In this document: positions 28,476-37,063 of the stretch, one piece after another
Layout of the letters: every line of letters starts with the position of its first letter
Position numbering within the stretch: the stretch's first letter is position 1
Assembly (NCBI GenBank): GCA_024274785.1
Contig: JAJSAM010000047.1
Coordinates: 1 to 64,000, forward strand
Length of the DNA: 64,000 nucleotides
Source of the DNA: Planctomycetota bacterium
Lineage (GTDB): Bacteria; Planctomycetota; JAJSAM01
Direction: 5' to 3'
Translations under genes and position numbers: made by a program
Notes under the pieces: model-generated
Seen by the model: only the letters and a program-made list of their open reading frames with translations
What the model was told of the DNA's origin: nothing
Database searches by the model: none

Positions 28476-29368
28476 TGACCAAAGACGAGGCGACCATCCA
28501 CCGGCCCGTGATGCTCCGGGAAGTGGTGAAGATCCTCGTCGAAGGCAAGATCGACCTCCTGCTCGATGCCACCGTGGGCGCTGGAGGACACTCGGCCGGC
28601 TTCCTCGAGGCTCGAGGGGAAACGGCGCGGGTGATCGGGCTCGACCGTGACCCGGAGATGGCCGAGGGTGCTTCGCGGCGGCTCGCCCGCTTCGGTGGGC
28701 GGGCGACGATCCGGGCCCGCAGCTTTGCCGACCTCGACGTGGTGCTCGACGAACTCGGGGTGGACCGGGTGGACGGCGCGCTCTTCGACCTCGGTGCGAA
28801 CTCGCATCACTTCGACGAGGGCGGGCGAGGGTTTTCGTTCCTCTCGCCGGGGCCGCTCGACATGCGCTACGACCGTACCGGAGGCGTCACCGCCGCCGAC
28901 CTGGTCAACGATCTGTCCGAGGAGAAACTCGCCGAGCTGATCCAGGAATACGGAGAAGAACACCGGGCACGCCGGATCGCCCGGGCCATCGCGCAGGAGA
29001 GGCCGATCCGCGACACGCTTCGCCTGGCGGAGGTGATCGAGCGCGCTCTGGGCGGGCGCGGCCGGGCACACCCGGCGACCCGCACCTTCCAGGCTTTGCG
29101 CCTGGCTGCAAACACGGAACTGGAACATGTGTCGCTGGGCATCCCCGCGGCATTTCGCCGGCTCTCGCCGGGCGGGCGGCTGATTGTGCTCAGCTTTCAT
29201 TCCGGAGAGGACCGTCTGGTGAAGCGACTGATGCGGGACGAGGTGAGTCGGGGGTCTGGGCAGCTCCTGATGAAGAAGCCTCTTCGTCCCGCAGCGGATG
29301 AGGCTCGGTCGAACCGAAGGGCACGCAGTGCGATGCTTCGCGTCTGCGAGAAGACGAGGGAGGGTTGA
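28475..29368 (+). CDS. rsmH: 16S rRNA (cytosine-1402 N4)-methyltransferase
   Basis: S-adenosylmethionine-dependent methyltransferase that modifies C1402 in the ribosomal P site; formerly MraW. N-terminal HRPVMLREVV, the SAM-binding LLDATVGAGGHSAGFL, GLDRDPEM, and the RGFSF segment are present. The usual DLGVSS motif reads DLGANS here. IVLSFHSGEDRLVKR and the C-terminal RSNRRARSAMLRV are conserved. An ATG at 28475 is preferred over TTG 28472. At 297 residues it is full length. ftsL follows 2 nt after the stop. Confidence 0.96.
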   Translation: MTKDEATIHRPVMLREVVKILVEGKIDLLLDATVGAGGHSAGFLEARGETARVIGLDRDPEMAEGASRRLARFGGRATIRARSFADLDVVLDELGVDRVDGALFDLGANSHHFDEGGRGFSFLSPGPLDMRYDRTGGVTAADLVNDLSEEKLAELIQEYGEEHRARRIARAIAQERPIRDTLRLAEVIERALGGRGRAHPATRTFQALRLAANTELEHVSLGIPAAFRRLSPGGRLIVLSFHSGEDRLVKRLMRDEVSRGSGQLLMKKPLRPAADEARSNRRARSAMLRVCEKTREG

Positions 29369-29370
29369 GG

Positions 29371-29673
29371 ATGGCGAAGTCTCTGGCAATCGTTGCCTGT
29401 GTCACCGCGTTTCTCCTGTGCCTCGTGGCGATCAAGGATCACGCGGCGCTGATCAGGACGGGGTACGAGGTCACCGCGCTGGAGCGGGCGCGGGACGGGC
29501 TCGAGATGGAGGCCGCCCGCTCGAGGGAGCAGGTGAACCAGCTCGGTTCTCCGGCGGTGCTCTCCCGGCTGGTGGATGATCTCGGGCTGTCGAGGGCCTA
29601 CCCCCGGGAGTTCGGGGTGGTGCGGGTAATGCCGATCCGGATCGATGGTCCGGTGCTGGCGAAGAAGGACTGA
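29371..29673 (+). CDS. ftsL: Cell division protein FtsL-like
   Basis: A 100-residue bitopic membrane protein with one transmembrane helix (LAIVACVTAFLLCLVAI) near the N-terminus, then a predicted coiled coil (EVTALERARDGLEMEAARSREQVNQL) and a short tail. FtsL, FtsB and FtsQ form the divisome subcomplex that activates FtsW-FtsI. Sequence similarity in this family is low, so the call rests on size, topology and position between rsmH and ftsI. The ATG at 29371 has GAGG close upstream; the track starts two codons earlier at a TTG. Confidence 0.8.
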   Translation: MAKSLAIVACVTAFLLCLVAIKDHAALIRTGYEVTALERARDGLEMEAARSREQVNQLGSPAVLSRLVDDLGLSRAYPREFGVVRVMPIRIDGPVLAKKD

Positions 29674-29750
29674 GTTTCGTGCCGGCCCGGGGCGGTGACG
29701 CGCAGGGAGTCGCACCGGTCGGCGAGGGTCGTGGCATCCCGGGAGTGGAG

Positions 29751-31625
29751 ATGGCGATGATGACGGTGAAGGAACAGCGCGCTGCGGGGTTCAGAGCGGT
29801 TGTTCTCACCGTCGCCATCATGTTGCTCTTCCTGGGAATGGGGGGCCGTTACTTCCACATCATGGTGGTGCGCCATCGCGAGTTTCGCCAGCTCGCCCGT
29901 GCACAGCTCAACTCCACCCGCGAACTTCGAGGCATTCGAGGGAGCATTCTCGATCGGTTCGGGCGGGAGCTCGCCCTGACTCGTACCCTCGATTCGGTCG
30001 CGGTGGATCCGGGGATGGTCGAGCCCGAGGACCGGGAGCGGGTCGCCAGGGTGATCGCCGCGGCGGTCCGGGTGGATCCGGCTTTCGTCAGGAAGCAGCT
30101 CGACAGGGACTGCCGCTTTCGCTGGATCCGCCGCCTGATCCGGAACCCCGAGGTCTCTGCGCGGCTGCCCATGCTCGACATCGACGGCCTCGTGCTCCGC
30201 AAGGAACTGGGGCGCTGCTACCCCGCGGGCGCCGCCGCATCGCACCTGGTCGGTTTCGCGGGCATCGACGGGGGCGGCCTGGCCGGCATCGAACTGGCAT
30301 TCGATCAGACCCTCCGGTCCCGTGCTGGAGTCAAGCCGGTCATGCGCGATGGGAAGTCGGGAGCGGTCAGCCTCCCCGCCGACCTCTCTGCCGGCACCGT
30401 GCTCTCCGAGGATGGCGGGGACGTTCTGCTTGCCCTTGATCTGACCATCCAGGCCTTTGTGGACCAGGCCTTGAACGACGCCTGCGCGGAGTGGACCCCG
30501 GAGTCGGCGGTGGCGGTCGTGCTCGATCCCCGCAACGGCGACGTGCTGGCCATGGCCTCCCGCCCGGATTTCGATGCCGTCAACTTCCCGGATGAGCCGG
30601 CGGCGTCCCGACGCAACCGGGTGATCGCGGACGTCTACGAGCCCGGATCCACCATGAAGCCCCTGGTGGCCGCGGCCGCGCTCGATCGAGGCGCGGTGTC
30701 GTTCCGTCAGACCTTCGACTGTACGGATGACGGAGCCTGGGAAGTTCCGCGCATCCGCAAGGACGGGACCCGGCGCCGGGGCCGCCGCACCATTCACGAC
30801 CACAAGCCCATGGGGCGTCTGACCTTCTCCGAGGTGGTCGTGCACTCCTCGAACATCGGAATGGCCCAGATCGGCCTCGAACTCGGTGTCGAAGAGACGT
30901 ATCGGCATATTCGGGCTCTCGGCTTCGGGGAGAGCACTCGCAGTGGGCTTGGCGGCGAAGAGGCGGGCATCGTGACGCGCCGCTCGGAGTGGACGGAAGT
31001 CTACACGCTGCCGTCGGTCTCGATGGGGCACGAAATCTCGGCGACGCCGCTGCAATTCGCGGCGGCCTTCGCCAGCCTGGCCAATGGCGGCGTGCTCTAC
31101 AAGCCCCGCATCGCCATTGCCGTGGGGGGCAAAGATGTCCCGCCGCTGCCGCTCCGCCAGGTCTTCGACCCGACGGTCCTGCGGGACTTCATGACGCCGG
31201 TGCTCGTGCGCGTGGTGACGGAGGGTACCGGGAAGCGCGCGAGGATCCCGGGCTACCGCGTGGGTGGAAAAACCGGTACGGCGCAAGTGCTCGGGGAGGG
31301 GGGCAGGACGGTCGGGTACATCTCCTCGTTCGTGGCTTTCGCGCCGGCGGAGAGCCCGCGGTTCCTGGTGTTTGTCCTGCTCAACAAGCCACGGCGGGAT
31401 CGGGGCACGCCCTACGGCGGAACGGTGGCGGCCCCCGCAGTGAAGGAGATCCTGGAGCGCTGTCTCGGCTACGCCGAAGTGCCGCCCCTGGACGGATGGG
31501 ATGGAAGCGGGGGAACAGGTCGGACGGGCAGCCTGTTCAGGGGTGAGGCGGTCGGGGGGCGGGGCAGTCGGCGCTCCGCGAGGGGTGGGGTGGAAGGGGC
31601 GGGTCCGGGAGGACGGTCCCGATGA
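29751..31625 (+). CDS. ftsI: Peptidoglycan transpeptidase FtsI (class B PBP)
   Basis: Septal class B penicillin-binding protein that crosslinks peptidoglycan with FtsW. There is one N-terminal transmembrane helix (VVLTVAIMLLFLGMGG), a dimerisation domain starting RGIRGSILDRFGRELA, then the transpeptidase domain with S300-x2-K303 (PGSTMKP), SSN at 366-368 (HSSNIGM) and KTG (GGKTGTAQ). No PASTA repeats follow. The 25-residue Gly/Ala-rich N-terminal stretch of the track ORF (GTG 29679) is not family-like. ATG 29751 with GGGAGTGGAG directly upstream is preferred, giving 624 residues. The last 45 residues are Gly/Arg-rich and likely disordered. Confidence 0.95.
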   Translation: MAMMTVKEQRAAGFRAVVLTVAIMLLFLGMGGRYFHIMVVRHREFRQLARAQLNSTRELRGIRGSILDRFGRELALTRTLDSVAVDPGMVEPEDRERVARVIAAAVRVDPAFVRKQLDRDCRFRWIRRLIRNPEVSARLPMLDIDGLVLRKELGRCYPAGAAASHLVGFAGIDGGGLAGIELAFDQTLRSRAGVKPVMRDGKSGAVSLPADLSAGTVLSEDGGDVLLALDLTIQAFVDQALNDACAEWTPESAVAVVLDPRNGDVLAMASRPDFDAVNFPDEPAASRRNRVIADVYEPGSTMKPLVAAAALDRGAVSFRQTFDCTDDGAWEVPRIRKDGTRRRGRRTIHDHKPMGRLTFSEVVVHSSNIGMAQIGLELGVEETYRHIRALGFGESTRSGLGGEEAGIVTRRSEWTEVYTLPSVSMGHEISATPLQFAAAFASLANGGVLYKPRIAIAVGGKDVPPLPLRQVFDPTVLRDFMTPVLVRVVTEGTGKRARIPGYRVGGKTGTAQVLGEGGRTVGYISSFVAFAPAESPRFLVFVLLNKPRRDRGTPYGGTVAAPAVKEILERCLGYAEVPPLDGWDGSGGTGRTGSLFRGEAVGGRGSRRSARGGVEGAGPGGRSR

Positions 31626-31646
31626 CAGCTACGGAAGGGAGCAGCG

Positions 31647-33194
31647 GTGCCTCGGACGTTGACCAGCATTTTTGCGGCCTATGCGCCGCGGCCGAGCGGG
31701 AAGGAGCGTCCGCACATGACGCTCGTTGACCTGCTCGCCTCCGCGTTTCCGGGTGAGGTCCCGGAGATGCCGCCGGCGATAACGGTCACCGGTATCACCG
31801 CCGATTCGCGAAAGTGCGCGGCCGGCAGCGTCTTCATCGCGATCCCGGGTACGGCCGTGGACGGGGCGCGCTACGCCCACGAGGCCGTGGACCGCGGCGC
31901 CGTCGCGGTGGTCACCGAGCGCCGGATCGACCTTCCCGAGGATGTGATCCAGCTCGTGATCCCGGATGCCCGGGCCGCCGTGGCCGATCTCGCGGCCGCA
32001 TATTATGGCCACCCCGCGCGCGACTTGACCGTGGTCGGCATCACGGGTACGAACGGGAAGACCTCCACCTCCCTGATCCTGCGCTCCATCTTCCGGGCGG
32101 CCGGAAAGAAGACGGCGGTCTTCGGCACCATCTCCTACGAGGTGGGAGAGCGGAAAGTGCCGGCGCCCACGACCACGCCGGATCCGGTGAGCCTGATGGG
32201 CTACCTGGCCGAGGCGCGCGACCAGGGCATCGACCACGCGGTGATGGAGGTGTCGAGCCATGCCCTGGTGCAACAGCGCGCCAGGGGCATCCCGATGGCC
32301 GCGGCGGTCTTCACCAACCTGGCGCCCGAGCACCTCGACTATCATCGGGACTTCGCCGACTACCGGGCGGCCAAGAGCCTGCTCTTCGAGGGGCTTGCTC
32401 CCGATGCCTTCGCCGTGCTGAACGGCGACGATCCGGCCAGCAACCACATGGCATCGCGCACCCGCGCCCGGGTGTTGCGATACGGGACGAACGATGCCCT
32501 TGCGATCCGCGCCGGGAAGGTGCACTGCGGGACCTCGGGGATAACGTTTCTCCTGACGCTTCCGGGCGGGGAGGCTGAAATCCGGTCGCCTCTCCTCGGA
32601 CGGGTCAACGTCATGAACTGCCTCGCCGCGGCCGCGGCCGCGCACGCTCTCGGGTTCTCGATCGAGGAAATCCGAAAGGGGCTGAACGGCGTCTCCGTAG
32701 TTTCCGGACGGCTTCAGAGCATCGAGGCCGGGCAGGATTTCACGGTGCTGGTCGACTACGCCCACACCGATCACGCCCTCGAGAACGTGCTGAAGAGCAT
32801 TCGCACCTTCTCCGGCAATCGTCGCATCACGACGGTGATGGGGTGCGGCGGCGATCGGGACCGGACGAAGCGGCCCCGGATGGGGCGAGTTGCGGCGGAG
32901 CTGTCCGACCATGTGGTCATCACCTCGGACAACCCGCGGAGTGAGGAGCCCGAGGCCATCATTCAGGACGTCCTCGCCGGCCTCGAAGGACAGACGAACT
33001 TCGAGGTGGAGGTGGACCGGCGCAAGGCGATCCGGGCGGCGCTCTCGCTGGCCGGTCCGACGGACATCGTCCTCGTGGCGGGGAAGGGGCACGAGCCCTA
33101 CCAGATCATCTCGGGCGTGGTGGTGCCCTTTGACGACCGGCTCGTGGTGCGTGAGGAGATCAGGAAGCTGTCTTCCGGGGGAGGTGGGGGATGA
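31647..33194 (+). CDS. murE: UDP-N-acetylmuramoyl-tripeptide synthetase (MurE)
   Basis: Adds the third stem-peptide residue to UDP-MurNAc-L-Ala-D-Glu. The ATP loop is GITGTNGKTSTS, with PTTTPDP, MEVSSHALVQQR, and a C-terminal ligase domain carrying DYAHTDHALENVL. The specificity motif reads DNPR (TSDNPRSEEP), which in characterised MurE enzymes goes with meso-diaminopimelate rather than lysine. At 515 residues it is full length, with about 23 extra N-terminal residues if GTG 31647 (AAGGGAG upstream) is used; ATG 31716 is a shorter alternative. It follows ftsI by 21 nt. Confidence 0.95.
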   Translation: MPRTLTSIFAAYAPRPSGKERPHMTLVDLLASAFPGEVPEMPPAITVTGITADSRKCAAGSVFIAIPGTAVDGARYAHEAVDRGAVAVVTERRIDLPEDVIQLVIPDARAAVADLAAAYYGHPARDLTVVGITGTNGKTSTSLILRSIFRAAGKKTAVFGTISYEVGERKVPAPTTTPDPVSLMGYLAEARDQGIDHAVMEVSSHALVQQRARGIPMAAAVFTNLAPEHLDYHRDFADYRAAKSLLFEGLAPDAFAVLNGDDPASNHMASRTRARVLRYGTNDALAIRAGKVHCGTSGITFLLTLPGGEAEIRSPLLGRVNVMNCLAAAAAAHALGFSIEEIRKGLNGVSVVSGRLQSIEAGQDFTVLVDYAHTDHALENVLKSIRTFSGNRRITTVMGCGGDRDRTKRPRMGRVAAELSDHVVITSDNPRSEEPEAIIQDVLAGLEGQTNFEVEVDRRKAIRAALSLAGPTDIVLVAGKGHEPYQIISGVVVPFDDRLVVREEIRKLSSGGGGG

Positions 33195-33304
33195 GGGTCC
33201 TGCCCCTGCCTGAGTTGCCTCTTGCGGGAACACCCGCATCTGGGGTAAATTCATGTTTAGGGCCCATCATATAGCGCTCCATACTGAGGAGCGGAGGGTG
33301 AGGA
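33195..33304 (+). promoter_or_regulatory. Intergenic gap before murF with possible internal promoter
   Basis: This 110-nt gap is unusually AT-rich for the cluster. TTGCGG and TAAATT lie 18 nt apart, and CGCTCC-ATACTGA-GGAGCG forms a small hairpin just before the murF SD GGAGGGTGAGG. It suggests a secondary promoter that could split the dcw operon here. The evidence is weak. Confidence 0.35.
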
Positions 33305-34714
33305 ATGGACCCGAGACCTGTGACGTGGGTCCTCGATGCAGTCGGAAACGGCGGTAGCGGTTGTGCGTGCAACACGACCGATGGCCGGGTTACCGGTGTG
33401 TCAACGGACTCCAGGGTGGTGAACGAGGGCGACCTGTACGTCGCACTCGACGGTGATAAATTCGATGGTCACGATTTCGTGGGTGCGGCCTTCGCCAAAG
33501 GAGCGGCGGCGGCGCTGATTTCGAAGGATGTCGACGACCTCGGTGGAGTCCGCGATCGACCGGTGATCCGCGTGGACGACACGCGAGAGGCGCTGGCGCG
33601 TCTGGCCGCGGCCCACCGGCGAACGCTCGACACGGAGATCATCGCGGTTACCGGTTCGAATGGAAAGACGACGGTCAAGGATCTCGTCGCCCACCTCCTG
33701 GCCGGCAAGGGCCGGGTGGCGAAGGCGCCGAAGTCCTTCAACAACGAAATCGGCTTGCCGCTGACGATCCTCGCCATGGATCGGCGCACGGAATTCGGCG
33801 TCGTGGAAATGGGCACGAACGCGCCCGGCGAGATTGCGGAGCTCAGTCGCATCGCCGCTCCGGACTGCGGCATCGTGACGAACGTGGGACCCGCCCACCT
33901 CGAGGGATTGGGTGGGATTCAGGGTGTTGCCGAGGAAAAGGGAGCGCTGGTGGAGACGCTGCCGGAGGGCGGGATGGCGTTCCTCAATTACGAGGACTAT
34001 CACTGCCGGGAGATGGTGCGGATGGCAAAATGCCGGGCGGCCACCTTCGCCTTCGACCCTTCCGCGGACATCTGGGGCCTCAAGCGCCGGCGCGTACCGG
34101 GCGGCGTCTCCTTCTACCTTTACGGGAAGATGGAGGTGACGATGAACGTACCCGGACTTCACAACGCCATGAACGCTCTCGCCGCGGCGGGGGTGGCTCT
34201 GCGTTACGGGGTTTCCCCGGACGTGATCCGGGACCGCCTGGCCTCCTTCGAGCTTCCGGAAATGAGGCTTCGCCAGCGCCGGGTCGGGGGTGTCACGGTC
34301 ATCAACGACGCCTATAACGCGAACCCCGCTTCCGTCTCCGCCGCCATCGAGGAACTCCGTTCCCAGCCGGGCGGTGGGCGTCGGATTCTCATTCTCGGCG
34401 ACATGTTCGAACTCGGCGGGCACAGCGATCAGTTGCACCGGAAGATGGGGCGCAGCGCCGCTCGCGCGGGGATCCACAGCGTCTGGGCGGTAGGCCGGCA
34501 GGCCGGGGAGGTGGGCCGCGGGCTCGCCTCCGTCAGTCGCTGGAAAGGCCAGTTCCACCCGTCACCGTCCACGGACGATGCGGTGGGGAGTATCCCCTTC
34601 GATCTGGCGCCTGGAGACGTGGTGCTGGTCAAGGGGTCGCGGAGAATGAGGCTCGAGCGCGTCCACGATCGGATCGTGGAAGAACTGGGCCGGATGGATC
34701 CGGGCGGAGTGTAG
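33305..34714 (+). CDS. murF: UDP-N-acetylmuramoyl-tripeptide-D-alanyl-D-alanine ligase (MurF)
   Basis: Adds D-Ala-D-Ala to complete the UDP-MurNAc-pentapeptide. The N-terminal domain has STDSRVVNEGDLYVAL, and the ATP-binding loop is AVTGSNGKTTVKD. FNNEIGLPLTIL, VVEMGTNAPGEI and INDAYNANPASV are the family's central and C-terminal motifs. LGDMFELGGHSDQLH closes the substrate region. At 469 residues it is normal. The ATG at 33305 has TGAGGA directly upstream. No ddl gene lies in the window, so D-Ala-D-Ala is made elsewhere. Confidence 0.96.
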   Translation: MDPRPVTWVLDAVGNGGSGCACNTTDGRVTGVSTDSRVVNEGDLYVALDGDKFDGHDFVGAAFAKGAAAALISKDVDDLGGVRDRPVIRVDDTREALARLAAAHRRTLDTEIIAVTGSNGKTTVKDLVAHLLAGKGRVAKAPKSFNNEIGLPLTILAMDRRTEFGVVEMGTNAPGEIAELSRIAAPDCGIVTNVGPAHLEGLGGIQGVAEEKGALVETLPEGGMAFLNYEDYHCREMVRMAKCRAATFAFDPSADIWGLKRRRVPGGVSFYLYGKMEVTMNVPGLHNAMNALAAAGVALRYGVSPDVIRDRLASFELPEMRLRQRRVGGVTVINDAYNANPASVSAAIEELRSQPGGGRRILILGDMFELGGHSDQLHRKMGRSAARAGIHSVWAVGRQAGEVGRGLASVSRWKGQFHPSPSTDDAVGSIPFDLAPGDVVLVKGSRRMRLERVHDRIVEELGRMDPGGV

Positions 34715-34811
34715 TCGGCCCTGCCGAGTGGGCGGGCCGGGCTTCTGTCCGGGCGCCCCAGGGGGCAGTGGAGTCGGTCTGACAAGGTAGAAGGGAGGGG
34801 TCGGGCAGGAG

Positions 34812-35921
34812 ATGCTATACGAGATTCTATACCCCCTCTCGAAGCACTTCATCGGCTTCAACCTGTTCCGGTACATCTCGTTCCGCGCCATCTTCGCCGC
34901 GCTGACCGCGTTCCTCGTCTGCGTCGTGGTGGGCCCCGGCATCATTCGCCTGCTCAAGCAGCATCGCTTCAATGAGCAGGTCAAGTCCGCCAGTTCGAAG
35001 ATCGACGAGGTCCGCAAGCTGAAGCACGATACGCCGACGATGGGCGGGACCATCATCCTGCTCGCCATCGTGGTCTCCGTGCTGTTGTTCGGGCGCCTCG
35101 ACAACCTCTATGTGATCCTCGGGCTGTGGACGGTTGTGGCCTTTTCCGTCATCGGGGCCGCGGACGACTGGACCAAGCTGACCCGCAAGGGTCACGGCAT
35201 GAAGAGCATGACCAAGCTCAAGTTCCAGTGCCTGGTCGCGGCGGTGGTCGTCACCGTGCTCTACATGAACGTGAAGGACCGCGCGGAACTGACCTCGCTG
35301 CAACTGCCCCTGATGAAGGACTGGGTCTTCGACCTCGGACCGCTCTATCTCGTCTTGTCTTTCCTCGTCATCGTCGGGGCGACGAACGGGGTGAACTTCA
35401 CCGACGGCATGGACGGTCTGGCCATCGGCGGCGTCACCATGACCGGGCTCACTTTCCTGGTCATCACCTACATCGTGGGCCAGACCGACCTGACGCGGTT
35501 TCTGAACATCATCCACGTGCCGGGTTCCTCCGAACTGACCGTGTTCCTCGGTGCGGTCGTGGGCGCCAGCCTCGGCTTTCTCTGGTTCAACTGTTTCCCG
35601 GCACAGGTCTTCATGGGCGACACCGGTTCCCTGGCCCTCGGCGCGGCGCTCGGTTACGTGGCGATCGTCACCCGCCAGGAAATCGCCCTGATGATCGCCG
35701 GCCTGATGTTCGTTGCCGACGGCCTGTCCGTCGTACTTCAGATCGGGTCCTTCCGCCTGTTCGGGAAAAAGATTCTCCCCTTCGCCCCCATCTCCAACTG
35801 GTGGCTCCTGCAGAAAAAGGACGGCGGCTACCAGATGCACGAGGTGAAGGTCACGGTGCGCTACTGGATCGTCATGGCCCTGATGGGAGCGCTCTCCCTC
35901 GTTCTCCTGAAGGTCCGCTGA
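34812..35921 (+). CDS. mraY: Phospho-N-acetylmuramoyl-pentapeptide transferase, lacking the HHH motif
   Basis: Polytopic inner-membrane enzyme that makes lipid I from UDP-MurNAc-pentapeptide and undecaprenyl phosphate. About ten transmembrane helices and 369 residues fit the family. Metal and catalytic motifs are present: D118-D119 in GAADDWTK, NFTDGMDGLA around 195-204, and D270 in FMGDTGSLALG. Oddly, the conserved PIHHHFE motif of the last cytoplasmic loop reads PISNWWL (residues 326-332), although the flanking FAP and HEVKVTVRYWI remain in register. So the change is a substitution, not a frameshift. The gene is 97 nt after murF and overlaps ftsW by 1 nt. Confidence 0.93.
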   Translation: MLYEILYPLSKHFIGFNLFRYISFRAIFAALTAFLVCVVVGPGIIRLLKQHRFNEQVKSASSKIDEVRKLKHDTPTMGGTIILLAIVVSVLLFGRLDNLYVILGLWTVVAFSVIGAADDWTKLTRKGHGMKSMTKLKFQCLVAAVVVTVLYMNVKDRAELTSLQLPLMKDWVFDLGPLYLVLSFLVIVGATNGVNFTDGMDGLAIGGVTMTGLTFLVITYIVGQTDLTRFLNIIHVPGSSELTVFLGAVVGASLGFLWFNCFPAQVFMGDTGSLALGAALGYVAIVTRQEIALMIAGLMFVADGLSVVLQIGSFRLFGKKILPFAPISNWWLLQKKDGGYQMHEVKVTVRYWIVMALMGALSLVLLKVR

Positions 35922-37063
35922 TGCCGTGGTTCATGGCGGCGCCCGGCCTGCCGGTCCGGACCTGTGGACGCGCGGTGGCGGTCATCGCCTATGTCCTCAC
36001 GGCCCTCGGCGTTCTGATGATCTACTCCGCGAGCACGACCTGGGGCGTCGACAAGTTCGGGGACCCGGCGCACTTCCTGAAACGCCAGCTCGTGAGTGTG
36101 GCGATGGGCACGGTGCTGTTTCTCATCTGCGCCAGACTCGACCCCTCATTCTGGCGGCGCCACACGGGCAAGTTCTTCCTGTTGACGGCGATCCTCCTCG
36201 TCCTGGTGCTCCTCTTCGGGAGCCGATTCAACGGGGCCCGCCGCTGGCTTCGCTTCTTCGGATTCGGGTTTCAGCCGTCCGAACTGGCCAAACTCGCGGT
36301 GATCGTCGTCGCGGCCGGCTTCCTCGCCCGCAAGGACACCGACATCCGGGACTTCAAGCGGGGATTTCTCCCGGCCATGCTTCCGATTATCCTGATCTGC
36401 GGCCTGACCGTCGCCGAGCCGGACTTCGGAACCGCGCTGTTCCTCGGAGCGCTCGGCGTCATGGTCCTCGTGCTGGGGGGGCTCAAACTCTCCCACCTGC
36501 TCTTCGCCGGCGCCGCAGTCCTGCCTGCGGTCACCTTCCTGATGTGGACCAAGTTCGAGTACATCAAGCACCGCCTCTCCTTTTTTTCCGGTGCTGAAAT
36601 GGGCTACCAGGTCAAGCAGGGGTTCATCGCCATGGGCTCCGGCGGTCTGATCGGGCGGGGCATCGGCGCGGGACGGGGCAAGCTCTTCTTCCTGCCGGAG
36701 GTGGCGGGCGACTTCATCTTCCCGGCGATCGGCGAGGAGATCGGTTTCCTCGGCATTCTGCTCGTGATCATGCTGTTCATGGCGCTCTGCTGGTTCGGCT
36801 ACCGCATCGCCCGGGCCGCGCTCGGGATCGACGCCTTCGCGTTCTATCTCGGGCTCGGGATTACCGCGTTTCTTTGCATGCAGGCGCTGACGAACATGGC
36901 GGTGGTGAGCGGCTCGGCCCCCACGAAGGGGATCGCGCTGCCCTTCATCTCCTATGGCGGAAGCTCACTCGTGGTCGGTCTGGCGGGCATCGGCATTCTC
37001 GTCAGCATCTCTCGATCGATTGCCGAGCGGACCCGCATCGACCTGATGGAGGTGCGGTCATGA
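35921..37063 (+). CDS. ftsW: Peptidoglycan glycosyltransferase FtsW
   Basis: SEDS-family polymerase that builds septal glycan strands from lipid II together with FtsI. About ten transmembrane helices are seen. The conserved loop EVAGDFIFPAIGEEIGFLG contains the catalytic Asp, and the C-terminal LPFISYGGSSLVV is the SEDS signature. The 380-residue reading starts at ATG 35921, overlapping the mraY stop (TGATG); the track start at 35126 lies inside mraY. Position in the dcw cluster between mraY and murG supports FtsW rather than RodA. Confidence 0.95.
   Translation: MPWFMAAPGLPVRTCGRAVAVIAYVLTALGVLMIYSASTTWGVDKFGDPAHFLKRQLVSVAMGTVLFLICARLDPSFWRRHTGKFFLLTAILLVLVLLFGSRFNGARRWLRFFGFGFQPSELAKLAVIVVAAGFLARKDTDIRDFKRGFLPAMLPIILICGLTVAEPDFGTALFLGALGVMVLVLGGLKLSHLLFAGAAVLPAVTFLMWTKFEYIKHRLSFFSGAEMGYQVKQGFIAMGSGGLIGRGIGAGRGKLFFLPEVAGDFIFPAIGEEIGFLGILLVIMLFMALCWFGYRIARAALGIDAFAFYLGLGITAFLCMQALTNMAVVSGSAPTKGIALPFISYGGSSLVVGLAGIGILVSISRSIAERTRIDLMEVRS

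Noticed and set aside
35750-35860. Frameshift in mraY explaining the missing HHH
   Set aside because: Conserved residues on both sides (FAP and HEVKVTVRYWI) are in the same frame, and no other frame gives HHH.
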